From Luteolibacter luteus (GTDB lineage: Bacteria; Verrucomicrobiota; Verrucomicrobiia; Verrucomicrobiales; Akkermansiaceae), in NCBI RefSeq assembly GCF_012913485.1, contig NZ_CP051774.1, positions 3,534,001 to 3,598,000 on the forward strand: a DNA stretch of 64,000 nt, given 5' to 3'. The translations under genes were made by a program, and so were the position numbers. Positions 35,702 through 47,355 of the stretch are shown here, piece after piece (the first letter of the stretch is position 1; each line of letters opens with the position of its first letter). Under the pieces are notes generated by a model, which was given only the letters and a program-made list of their open reading frames with translations, ran no database searches and was not told the origin of the DNA.

Positions 35702-36814
35702 GTGGCCGCCAAGCCGAACATTTTCGCCATCGTCGGCAGCGACGACGGGCGCGTGAAAGAGGAAGCCCTCCGTCTCCATCGGGATCTCACCGGTGGGAAC
35801 GATGATGGCTTCACGCACGAAATGATCGATGGCACCGCCGACAATTCGGAGGGTGCCTTCCAGATTTGCCGTGCGGTAGTGGAGGCCTTGCAGACGATGC
35901 CCTTCTTCGGCGGAGAAAAGGTAGTGTGGCTGAAGAATGCCACCTTCCTGATCGATGACGTCACCGGGCGCTCGGAGCGTACCCTTTCCGGCGTCGAGTC
36001 ACTGAAGAATTGCCTCGAAGCCGGTCTCGGGAACGGCGTGACTTTCTTGCTCAGCGCCACCGGAATCGACAAGCGCCGGGCCTTCTGGAAGTACCTTGAG
36101 AAGAACGCCCAAGTGAAGGTCTTCGACAAGATCGATACTTCGCGGGAGGGCTGGCAGGAGGAAGTGGCAGATCTGGTGGAAAAGAAGGCGAAGGATCTCG
36201 GTCTGCGCTTTGAAGGCGAGGCGCTGGAGCTTTTCGTCATGCTTGCCGGGGAGGCGACCCGCCAGATCGGGAATGAGCTGGAGAAGATCGATCTCTATCT
36301 GGGCCCGGATCGCCGCGAGGTGACGGTGGATGATGTGCGCCGCATGGTGCCCCTCAGCCGCGCCGGTGTGGTTTTCGAGATCGGGAATTCGCTGCAGCAC
36401 GGTGATGCGGCGCGAGCGCTGGAGCTCATCGACCAGCAGTTGGAGCGCGGGGAAAATGCGATCGGCCTGATGCGGGCTTCGATCATTCCCACGGTGCGGA
36501 ATCTTTTCATGGCAAAGGTGCTGGCCGAGAAGCGCCTGCCGACACGGAACTACAAGGACTTCGCTGCGGCGCTTGATCGGCTTCCTGAGGTGGAGCGCCT
36601 CTGGCTGCCGCAGAAGAAGGGTGGGGGGGTGAATGTGTATCCGCTCTTCCTTTCGCTACGCGGGGCCGAGGCCTTCACGATGGAAGGCCTCCGCGGTGCG
36701 ATGGAGTCCGCGCTGCGGGCTGACCGTTCGCTGGTTACCACCGGGCTCGATCATCGCCTGGTGCTGCACCGCCTTGTTGCCGAAGTGACATCGGGCACGC
36801 GCAAGCGGAGGTAG
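35702..36814 (+). CDS. holA: DNA polymerase III subunit delta
   Basis: A 370-residue clamp-loader subunit. It shows IFAIVGSDDGRVKEEALRL at the N-terminus, then MPFFGGEKVVWLKNATFL, GEATRQIGNELEKIDLYL and GVVFEIGNSLQHGDAARALELIDQQLERGENAIGLMRASIIPTVRNL, the C-terminal collar region. Delta opens the beta clamp during loading. The start is GTG at 35702. Confidence 0.86.
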   Translation: MAAKPNIFAIVGSDDGRVKEEALRLHRDLTGGNDDGFTHEMIDGTADNSEGAFQICRAVVEALQTMPFFGGEKVVWLKNATFLIDDVTGRSERTLSGVESLKNCLEAGLGNGVTFLLSATGIDKRRAFWKYLEKNAQVKVFDKIDTSREGWQEEVADLVEKKAKDLGLRFEGEALELFVMLAGEATRQIGNELEKIDLYLGPDRREVTVDDVRRMVPLSRAGVVFEIGNSLQHGDAARALELIDQQLERGENAIGLMRASIIPTVRNLFMAKVLAEKRLPTRNYKDFAAALDRLPEVERLWLPQKKGGGVNVYPLFLSLRGAEAFTMEGLRGAMESALRADRSLVTTGLDHRLVLHRLVAEVTSGTRKRR

Positions 36815-36850
36815 ATCGCGGCGGAGGATTTGCAGCGAGGTGGATACCTC

Positions 36851-37237
36851 TCAGGCTTCGTACAATTCGAGCGGCAACCCGTCGGGGTCGGCGAAGAAGG
36901 TGAAGCGTTTTCCGGTCAGCTCATCCACGCGCACGGGTTCTACCTCTACACCCTTCGCTGCCAGCGATGCCACCGTTGCATCCAGATCCGCGGTTGCGAA
37001 GGCAAGATGCCTGAGGCCGCAAGCTTCCGGGCCCGAAGGCCGTGGCGGTGGCGTGGGAAAGGAGAACAACTCGATCTGGGGTCCGCCCGGCAGCTCCAGA
37101 TCGAGCTTATAGGAATTCCGGGCTTCGCGGTAGGTTTCTTCGATCACCTTCAAGCCGAGGATCTCGGTGTAGAACGCCTTGGAGCGGTCGTAGTCGGCGG
37201 TGATGATCGCGACGTGGTGAATGCCGAGGATGTTCAT
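36851..37237 (-). CDS. VOC-family (glyoxalase-like) metalloenzyme
   Basis: A 128-residue protein with paired beta-alpha-beta-beta-beta modules. It shows ILGIHHVAIITADYDRSKAFYTEILGL, QIELFSFP, LRHLAFATADLDATVASL and FFADPDGLPLELYE. Metal ligands are likely His7, Glu (IELF), His (LRHLAF) and the C-terminal Glu. The arrangement resembles YaeR/GloA2-like proteins. The substrate is unknown. The 190-base gap to 37427 holds no gene. Confidence 0.82.
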   Translation of the reverse strand: MNILGIHHVAIITADYDRSKAFYTEILGLKVIEETYREARNSYKLDLELPGGPQIELFSFPTPPPRPSGPEACGLRHLAFATADLDATVASLAAKGVEVEPVRVDELTGKRFTFFADPDGLPLELYEA

Positions 37238-37427
37238 GGATGGAGCCTCTCCATTGCTAGCGCGGATCGCGAGCCGGATCAGGGCGATTTTTCAAGAATC
37301 TCCAGCAGGTCAGCGTGCAGGGACTGGGAGAAATAGCAGAGGTTAGAGTAGCTCATTTCGGGTGCCGGTGAGCACCTGCGATCGCTGGCGTTCTGCGGTC
37401 AGGAAGTGGCGCGGAACGGCCGACCGC

Positions 37428-39500
37428 TCAGCGCTGTCTCCGGAGGAACTCCAGCACCTCTGCGTTTATGGTTTTCTGCATTTCGTAGTCGTAACGGGTC
37501 TGGGCGGGAACCGTGGGATCGATCACCGTCAGTGTATCACGCTTCGTCCAATATTTTTCCGCCTCGTGATTCGTGGGGATGGATAGTGCCATCAACAGCA
37601 TTGCGAACATGGTTGCCGGGGTCATTGCGCGCGATGCCGCCAACCATTGAACCGCCCTTTCCCTTCCCCTGAAAAGAACGGCGATGGGGATACCGATGGC
37701 TCCGAAGATGAGGACTCCTAGAAGCCAAGGTACGGCTTTTGTGAGATTCGGATCACTATCGTCCCCTAGGCTGCTGAGGATAGAGGATGCGATCCATAGA
37801 GTGGAACCCGCTGACAGCGCGATGGTGCTGATTGTCCGTCCGTAGTTCCACCCGAGGCACTTCATCCGGCGAGCCAATCTCCAGGTGATCAGCCGTGATC
37901 CCAGCGTCAGCATTAATCCGGCGACGACGACATTCCTGGCAAAGTCGGCCATGATAGTGGTGAAAGGAGAGAAAGATCCGCCTCCGAACGAAGTGAAGTG
38001 CTCCACCACTTGATGAAGAAGGAAGGGAAGCAAGATCCCCATTCCGAAGATCCATACGTAGTCCTGAGGCTTGAGAACTTCTTCCAAGGACTTGGAAAGC
38101 ATCCGTGCCTGTCTGCCATGACGAAAGCGGACCGAGGCGCCGAGCATCGCGACTAGGCCGATAGCGAACCATCCAAGGAGAGAGTGGATTCGCCCGAGCA
38201 TCGCTTGGGAGGCCATGCGCCCCGGCTTCAAGTCCTCGTCCCTCAGTGGGGGTGGATTTTCCCCTCTCTCCGCCTGAAGTGCCAAGCGTGTGGCTAAAAA
38301 CCCAGCGCGTTTGAAAGCGGACGCGCTCATCTCGAGTCTGGATCGGCGCTCTTCGCGCTGTTGCTGAAGTTCAGTTGCAATCTTGCTATATCTGGTCAAG
38401 ATTTCGTGCTGTCCGAGATCCCTCGCCGCGGAGGCGACTTCCTTCGCCGCTAATTCGCTGGGCCGGAAAAGGTCTGGCCAGGAAGAGAATTCGGGACTTT
38501 CGGGCATTCTTAGCTGCAATGCCTCCCAAGCATGGAGGAAACTCAGGAATTCGCCGGTATTCCCGCGCGCTGCAAAGTCCTTAGATGCTGCCGCTAACAG
38601 TGAATTCAGATAATGTGGATAGGTCGATGTTACTGACAGCTCCATTTCAAGATAGGCATCAACAATCTTGCGGCCGAGTATGTCCTCGCCATGGGGCAGG
38701 ATCTTCAAGCGTTCGAGTATGACCTCATTGTAGGGGTTTCTGTAGTTCGGCATCCTTGCCGCTTCTTTGATCAAGCGGACTGCATCTGCGACCTTGGCTG
38801 GGTCCGTGATCGTATAGGCGGGTGCTTTCGCCTTGCTCCCCCGAGGTTTGAATCCGTCTCTCCTAACGGAGTCTTTCGAATAGACCGCCGCAACAATGTA
38901 GCGGAACCATGCATTCCCCGGGTCCACGCGGTCAGCAGTCTCCAAAAGATCCCTAGGGTCGGGAGGCGATGGGTCATATCCGTCGATTGAGGTCAGGAAA
39001 TGCTGTGCGAAGTAGCCCACGTTTTCCGGATCGCTGTCCCATAGAGCCTTGAAGTGTCCACCTCCTCTCTCCATGCGGCTCCCGAAAAGCAGAAGCTTCT
39101 GCTGAGGTGAAAAGTCCCCGATCAGTTTCTCGAGATCGGCATTCACGTTTCGCCCAAAGGATGGCCCGGGCAGAGCGAGCGCGAGGGGATCGGTCATCGC
39201 AAAGAGTCTCCAGCTTGCCAGCCGGAGCCTTTGGTAGTCCCGGATCATCGGAATCGCCGCTAGTATCGAAACCACTGCGCACAGCGCATAGAGCCACGTC
39301 TTCCACGGGAGGCGGCTGGGAGCCGTCTCCAAGTTGGTAGCTGCTTCCTTGAGCAAAGCATCGTGGTCTGCCGATGAGGGATGTGAGGCTAGCAGATGAC
39401 GGAGTTCCCGTTCCGCCATCATCTGCATTTCCGCATTGTCCCCGAGCGGGCGGACGGCGGCTTCGATGAAGCGCTCCGTTGTGGAGTCGTGATCAGTCAC
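37428..39500 (-). CDS. Tandem-paralogue membrane protein, third gene (unknown family)
   Basis: A 690-residue protein starting at GTG, which overlaps the stop of the previous paralogue. The N-terminal cytosolic segment RFIEAAVRPLGDNAEMQMMAEREL is shared with the two upstream paralogues. One membrane helix (about 65-85) is followed by a helical soluble domain of about 330 residues with QKLLLFG, WDSDPENVGYF and VDPGNAWFRYI. After LKPGRM come six membrane helices, and the tail carries EAEKYWTKRDTL. I do not recognise the family. The soluble part looks like a TPR-type helical array. Confidence 0.7.
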   Translation of the reverse strand: MTDHDSTTERFIEAAVRPLGDNAEMQMMAERELRHLLASHPSSADHDALLKEAATNLETAPSRLPWKTWLYALCAVVSILAAIPMIRDYQRLRLASWRLFAMTDPLALALPGPSFGRNVNADLEKLIGDFSPQQKLLLFGSRMERGGGHFKALWDSDPENVGYFAQHFLTSIDGYDPSPPDPRDLLETADRVDPGNAWFRYIVAAVYSKDSVRRDGFKPRGSKAKAPAYTITDPAKVADAVRLIKEAARMPNYRNPYNEVILERLKILPHGEDILGRKIVDAYLEMELSVTSTYPHYLNSLLAAASKDFAARGNTGEFLSFLHAWEALQLRMPESPEFSSWPDLFRPSELAAKEVASAARDLGQHEILTRYSKIATELQQQREERRSRLEMSASAFKRAGFLATRLALQAERGENPPPLRDEDLKPGRMASQAMLGRIHSLLGWFAIGLVAMLGASVRFRHGRQARMLSKSLEEVLKPQDYVWIFGMGILLPFLLHQVVEHFTSFGGGSFSPFTTIMADFARNVVVAGLMLTLGSRLITWRLARRMKCLGWNYGRTISTIALSAGSTLWIASSILSSLGDDSDPNLTKAVPWLLGVLIFGAIGIPIAVLFRGRERAVQWLAASRAMTPATMFAMLLMALSIPTNHEAEKYWTKRDTLTVIDPTVPAQTRYDYEMQKTINAEVLEFLRRQR

Positions 39501-41616
39501 CTGATTGAAGGGTCTTCAGGAGTTCATCCTTGGCATCGGTGATGGCTCCGCGGTCGTAGGTGTTCTGCGGCACGGATGCGGGCGTGATTTCATACAGGTG
39601 ATCGCGCGCGATCCAGTATCGCTCGAGAGCCAGGTGAAGCGGGATCGTGAGGGAGAAGGCGAGCATTCCGGCAAAATAGGCTGGCGCCAGTGCGCGACTG
39701 GCAACCGCGCGGTGGAGGGCCTTCGAATGCTTGCCGAAGATTGCGATGCCTGCCTGCAGCAAGAGGCAAAGGGTCGCCAAGGAAAGCAGTGAGGCAGCGG
39801 TGAAGAGCCAGGCTTTGTAGGGATCCCGGGCTTCCGGGAGATCGAGATCCACCGCATCCATCTCGGGGAAGAAATGACGCTCGCCTCTCGGGGCTTCGAG
39901 CCCGGGCGTGATGCCCAGCACGATCACCGACGCTATGCAGAGGATGACGGTGAGCCAATCGAGAGGGGACGTTTTTCCGGCCAGGCCGAGCTGCGCGCCG
40001 CGCCTGGAGATCCTTCGCCGGGCGACAATCCGCGGAAGGACGATCATCAGAAGGATGGTTGCCAGGATTTGGCCGATGGGAAGAGTCATGCTGTGGACCG
40101 CAAGGCTCCATTGTCTCCCTCCCATCGGGCTTTGCCCGAGGACAAGCAGGGCGATGAGCGGTGCGATGCCGGATGAGATGATGAGGAAGCGATCGGAAGG
40201 TGTCAGAAGGGCATCCAGCCGACCGGAAAGCTTCCTGCAAAGGAAGCCGCTGCGGAAGCGATAGAGGGCGGCAAAAATTGCGGACGGCAGCAGGATAACC
40301 CATGCAGCCGCAGCGCCAATGCGATCCGCCACGGCGTAATCCATCATACGTCCGGGTTTCATTTCCTCCGGGGAGGGTGCTGGTTTCGATGCGGGCCGGT
40401 ATTTTTCGAGGATCGAAGAGACGGACAGGAGATAAGCTGCCCGCTCACGAAGCTGCCGGACGCGCTGCTGCCTTGCCGGATCCTGCCGCTGCCGGTTGAG
40501 GCTTTCCAGCTTCTCGATGGTGGCTCCGAGGCGTTTCGCTTCTTCGTCCATCCCGAGCGCGGTGGCAGTCGCGGCCATATTCTGGCGGACCAGGACGGAG
40601 GAAGTCCTCGAGACGAGCACGAGAACCATCGAGTTCGCGATTTGAGGATACAACTTGTCTTCGAAGCGTTTCCACGTCGCGATCAGGCGACGAAGACCCT
40701 CGGGGTCGCTTTCCTTGCCGCAGAGCTCCGCCTTGGCGGCCACGATCTTGGCGATCCCAAGGAAGTCGGCCGCTCCCGACTTGGTGTATGAGAAATAGAA
40801 GGTCCTGGCCACGCGGTCGGTCTGGCCCGTGGCAGGAGGAAGTATGGCAAAGCGCTCGAGCTGAAGTTGCCCGAAATATGATTGGATGCGCGGAGCTGTC
40901 ACCGCCCTTTCAAGATGCCGGATGGCCTCGTCCATCTTGCTACGGTCCTTGATGTCCCATGAAGCGGCGGGAAGAGGCCGCGGAAGTTTTCCGTGCGGAA
41001 GAGGTAGGGACTCGACCGACTTCCTGCCGCTTGCCGTGGCTTCCATGAGGGCGAAGTAGCCATTGTCGGGATCGAGGCGATCCACCACCTGGCGGAAATC
41101 GGGAGGAAGGCTTTGTTTCTCCGCGAGGTGGTGGGTGGCATACTCCTGAAAGAGATCGATGCGGTCGGGTTGGGATTTCCACAATTTCGCGAAGCGCCCG
41201 GTGGCGTCGTGAAGCGAAGGGTCGCCGAAGAGAAGCAACTGCTGCTTCGGTGACAGTGACAGGCTCCTGGCGAGGTAGGGCTCGATCAAATCGCGATCGG
41301 GAAAGTCCATGACGTCGGCCATGCACTTCAGCCAATCCCAATCCCGGTGGATCGTCCAAGCGGTCCACGCTACCAGAGAAAGGGAGGCAAGGGCCATGGC
41401 CAGACAAGTCCATGCTCCTTTCCGACCGGGTGAGGCTTCGAGGCGCTTCGCGCACTCGTCCAAGGTATCGCCTTTGATAGGAGTGCTGGCGTTTTCGATT
41501 GCGTCCCGCAATTCACGCTCGGCTGCAATTTCGAGCTCTGCATTTCCATGGAAGGGCCGGATGGCTACCTGCAGAAAATGTTCTTTCGAATCAGGAGAGG
41601 GAGAAGGATTACTCAT
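39493..41616 (-). CDS. Tandem-paralogue membrane protein, second gene (unknown family)
   Basis: A 707-residue paralogue with the same layout as its neighbours: the N-terminal motif FLQVAIRPFHGNAELEIAAEREL, one membrane helix, a helical soluble domain with QQLLLFG and LDPDNGYFALM, the KPGRMMDYAVADRIG hinge, then about six membrane helices and a tail with LERYWIARDHL. A coiled-coil-like stretch (LNRQRQDPARQQRVRQLRERA) precedes the hinge. Its ATG overlaps the stop of the gene upstream (ATGA), so translation is coupled. Function is unknown. Confidence 0.7.
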   Translation of the reverse strand: MSNPSPSPDSKEHFLQVAIRPFHGNAELEIAAERELRDAIENASTPIKGDTLDECAKRLEASPGRKGAWTCLAMALASLSLVAWTAWTIHRDWDWLKCMADVMDFPDRDLIEPYLARSLSLSPKQQLLLFGDPSLHDATGRFAKLWKSQPDRIDLFQEYATHHLAEKQSLPPDFRQVVDRLDPDNGYFALMEATASGRKSVESLPLPHGKLPRPLPAASWDIKDRSKMDEAIRHLERAVTAPRIQSYFGQLQLERFAILPPATGQTDRVARTFYFSYTKSGAADFLGIAKIVAAKAELCGKESDPEGLRRLIATWKRFEDKLYPQIANSMVLVLVSRTSSVLVRQNMAATATALGMDEEAKRLGATIEKLESLNRQRQDPARQQRVRQLRERAAYLLSVSSILEKYRPASKPAPSPEEMKPGRMMDYAVADRIGAAAAWVILLPSAIFAALYRFRSGFLCRKLSGRLDALLTPSDRFLIISSGIAPLIALLVLGQSPMGGRQWSLAVHSMTLPIGQILATILLMIVLPRIVARRRISRRGAQLGLAGKTSPLDWLTVILCIASVIVLGITPGLEAPRGERHFFPEMDAVDLDLPEARDPYKAWLFTAASLLSLATLCLLLQAGIAIFGKHSKALHRAVASRALAPAYFAGMLAFSLTIPLHLALERYWIARDHLYEITPASVPQNTYDRGAITDAKDELLKTLQSGD

Positions 41617-43643
41617 GGTTGGGAGTTCAGGATCTCGATCACCTCACGGCGCATTTGCTGGGTCACCTCGTGCTCGTATCCGCTGAGTCCGGGCTTGTCG
41701 GGGTTTATGCCGGTGAATTGGTCTCGCGCGATCCAGTGCTTCTCCTCCGCGTGATGGATGAGGAAGAGTCCCATCATGAGAAGCATGCCAGTGGCGTAGG
41801 CGGGCATGAGGATTCGTGACAGCGTGACGCGACGCAGCAATTGGCCCTGCTGTCCGAAGATCGCGCGGATGCCAATGGTGGAGGTCGTGAGAGCAAGAGC
41901 TACGAGTATCAGGCAAGCGGCTCCGGTTAAGGTCCGATTGAGCGGCTCGGAGAGGGCAATGGCTCCGAACAGTAAAAGAGCCAGGGCACCGAAGATTGCG
42001 CAGGCCGATGTCCAGAGCCGGGTGCGGCAACTCAAACCTGCCGCCCCGGCGCGGAGCGAGAGGCGCCACCTGGCGATGAGGAGAGGGAGAAAGATCATCA
42101 TCAATAGGGTGGAGACGGCTTGTCCCGAGGTGACGATCAGCCCTTTGTCCCGGAGGCTCCACTCGCTGCCGCCGAGAGGAGTGAATCTCTGGATGAGCTG
42201 GGCGGAGGCAAAGGGAGCGATGATCCCGACTCCCATAATCCATGCCCAATCCAACGGTTGAAGAAGCGCCTGCAACCGGAGGGAGAGTCCGCGAACCAGC
42301 TTGCTGGCGCGAAAGCGGTAGAGGAAGGCCGCGAGGAGGGTCAGCGCGAGTGCCAGCCAGCCGAGCAAGTCCAGCAACCTGCCGGCGAAGGCATGATCCG
42401 CGAGACGGCCCGGCTTTAGCTCTGTCTCGGTGATCGGGATCGTTTCGCGGGTTTGCTTGCTGAGCGGTGCTAGAGACGTGCTTGCGAGAACGCTGCCATG
42501 GAGCTCCAGCGGCTTGTTGTCGTAGGGCTTGCCGGAGGCCACGGTCTTCCATGCGTCGAAGCGATCCTCCAGTTTTTGCAGGCGCTCCTCTTCGGCAGTG
42601 AGGCCGAGTTCCTTGGCGGACTCGATCATCGACTTGAGAGGTATGCGGACCGTCACGAGCGTGATCATCATGTCCACGAGGTTGGCGTAGCGTGCAGAGG
42701 CGAGGGTCCTGCTGAACTTGTCCCAATCCGCAGTTAGCTGGCGGAAGCTGTCCGCATCGCCCGACTTGGCGAGTTGGTTGGCCCTTGCTGCGACGGCATC
42801 ACCCAGGGTCCGGAGGCGCAGGCTGAGGGTGCTGGTCCCCGCGACGTAGTAGATGGGGATCACCTGGTTGATGACATCGGTTCGCGGCGGGAGCAGCTTG
42901 ATCCGCTGCCGGAGGAGATCGGTGCTGTAGCTTTCGATGCGAGTGGCCTGCGCTGCCTCGTGAAGGAGCGACATCGCCTCGTCCAGTTTCGCGGGGTCCT
43001 TGATCGGCCTCAGTTTGGCTCCTCCGGGCGTGGTGGTAGGATATCCGGTAGTGTCCAGTGCGTCCTTCGCGACGACGCCGGCGGCGATGGACAGGAACCA
43101 TGCATTGCCCGGATCGAGGCGACGGGCGGTGGCGAGGAAGTCCGGAGGAAGCACGGTCCGCTCCGAGCTGTGGATCGTGGCGTAGTCGGCGAAGTAGGCG
43201 GGATTTTCCGGATCGCTGTCCCAGAGGGCTTTGACCCGCTCCGAGTGGCTATGCTTGGTGGTGTCACCTAGCAGGATCAGTCGCTCCTGCGGGGTTTTTC
43301 CGGCGACCAAGTGCTTCTCCCAGGCCTCGGGGGAGATGAGGCCTGCTCCTACTCCGGTGAGCATGCTGATCCCCGCCCGAAAGATGTAGGCGGAGCGTGC
43401 GAAGTCGCCCCAGACCAGGAGGGAGACGATGGCGGTGAGCAGGTAGAGGGAGAGCCGGACCCATTTGCCGGTGGGTCTCGCTTTTTCCAAGCTTAGGGCC
43501 GCCTGATCGAGGGAATCGCCGCGGGGTTCCCCGGCGTTGGCGATGAATCCCTCCAGCTCATGTCGTGCCGCGATTTCCAGCTCCGGGTCGTCCGAAAAGG
43601 GCCGGGTGGCTGCGGCGATGAAGCGGTCGGGAGCGGTGGGCAT
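41613..43643 (-). CDS. Tandem-paralogue membrane protein, first gene (unknown family)
   Basis: A 676-residue paralogue opening the three-gene unit. The N-terminal motif RFIAAATRPFSDDPELEIAA aligns with the other two. One membrane helix (about 62-80), a soluble region with ERLILLG, WDSDPENPAYF and LDPGNAWFLSI, then LKPGRLADHAFAGR and six membrane helices; the tail has AEEKHWIARDQF. ATG at 43643 is preferred to a start 14 residues upstream. It is divergent from dnaE with 164 bases between. Function is unknown. Confidence 0.7.
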   Translation of the reverse strand: MPTAPDRFIAAATRPFSDDPELEIAARHELEGFIANAGEPRGDSLDQAALSLEKARPTGKWVRLSLYLLTAIVSLLVWGDFARSAYIFRAGISMLTGVGAGLISPEAWEKHLVAGKTPQERLILLGDTTKHSHSERVKALWDSDPENPAYFADYATIHSSERTVLPPDFLATARRLDPGNAWFLSIAAGVVAKDALDTTGYPTTTPGGAKLRPIKDPAKLDEAMSLLHEAAQATRIESYSTDLLRQRIKLLPPRTDVINQVIPIYYVAGTSTLSLRLRTLGDAVAARANQLAKSGDADSFRQLTADWDKFSRTLASARYANLVDMMITLVTVRIPLKSMIESAKELGLTAEEERLQKLEDRFDAWKTVASGKPYDNKPLELHGSVLASTSLAPLSKQTRETIPITETELKPGRLADHAFAGRLLDLLGWLALALTLLAAFLYRFRASKLVRGLSLRLQALLQPLDWAWIMGVGIIAPFASAQLIQRFTPLGGSEWSLRDKGLIVTSGQAVSTLLMMIFLPLLIARWRLSLRAGAAGLSCRTRLWTSACAIFGALALLLFGAIALSEPLNRTLTGAACLILVALALTTSTIGIRAIFGQQGQLLRRVTLSRILMPAYATGMLLMMGLFLIHHAEEKHWIARDQFTGINPDKPGLSGYEHEVTQQMRREVIEILNSQP

Positions 43644-43807
43644 CGGTCCCCTGCTTATCAGAGGTCTGGAGGGATGAAACGCCAAGTTTTGCGGAGCAAA
43701 AAGCGGGTGGATCTCCCCATTTTCCGGGGCTTCCGGAAGGAGTTAGGAGGGTGAGGCCACGGCTCGCTTGCCGGGAGGCTTTCCCTGCGTCACGCTCCGC
43801 CGTCCCG

Positions 43808-47272
<3,465 letters not shown>

Positions 47273-47293
47273 TGGGACCCCAAGGCAAAAAGA

Positions 47294-47319
47294 GAGGCCG
47301 GGCGTGAAGGCCCGGCCTC
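47294..47319. terminator. Shared terminator between dnaE and the M56 gene
   Basis: Perfect 10-bp arms GAGGCCGGGC (47294-47303) and GCCCGGCCTC (47310-47319). The A-tract on the left gives a T-tract only for minus-strand transcripts, so it terminates mainly the M56/BlaI operon; dnaE transcripts would get the stem but no U-run. Confidence 0.65.
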
Positions 47320-47355
47320 TGGAACATTGCGGAAACTGCAGCGTGTCTTGTCGCG

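Noticed and set aside
47294-47319. Reading the hairpin as a dnaE-specific terminator
   Set aside because: The stem lacks a U-run on the plus strand; the A-run on its left suits the opposite strand.
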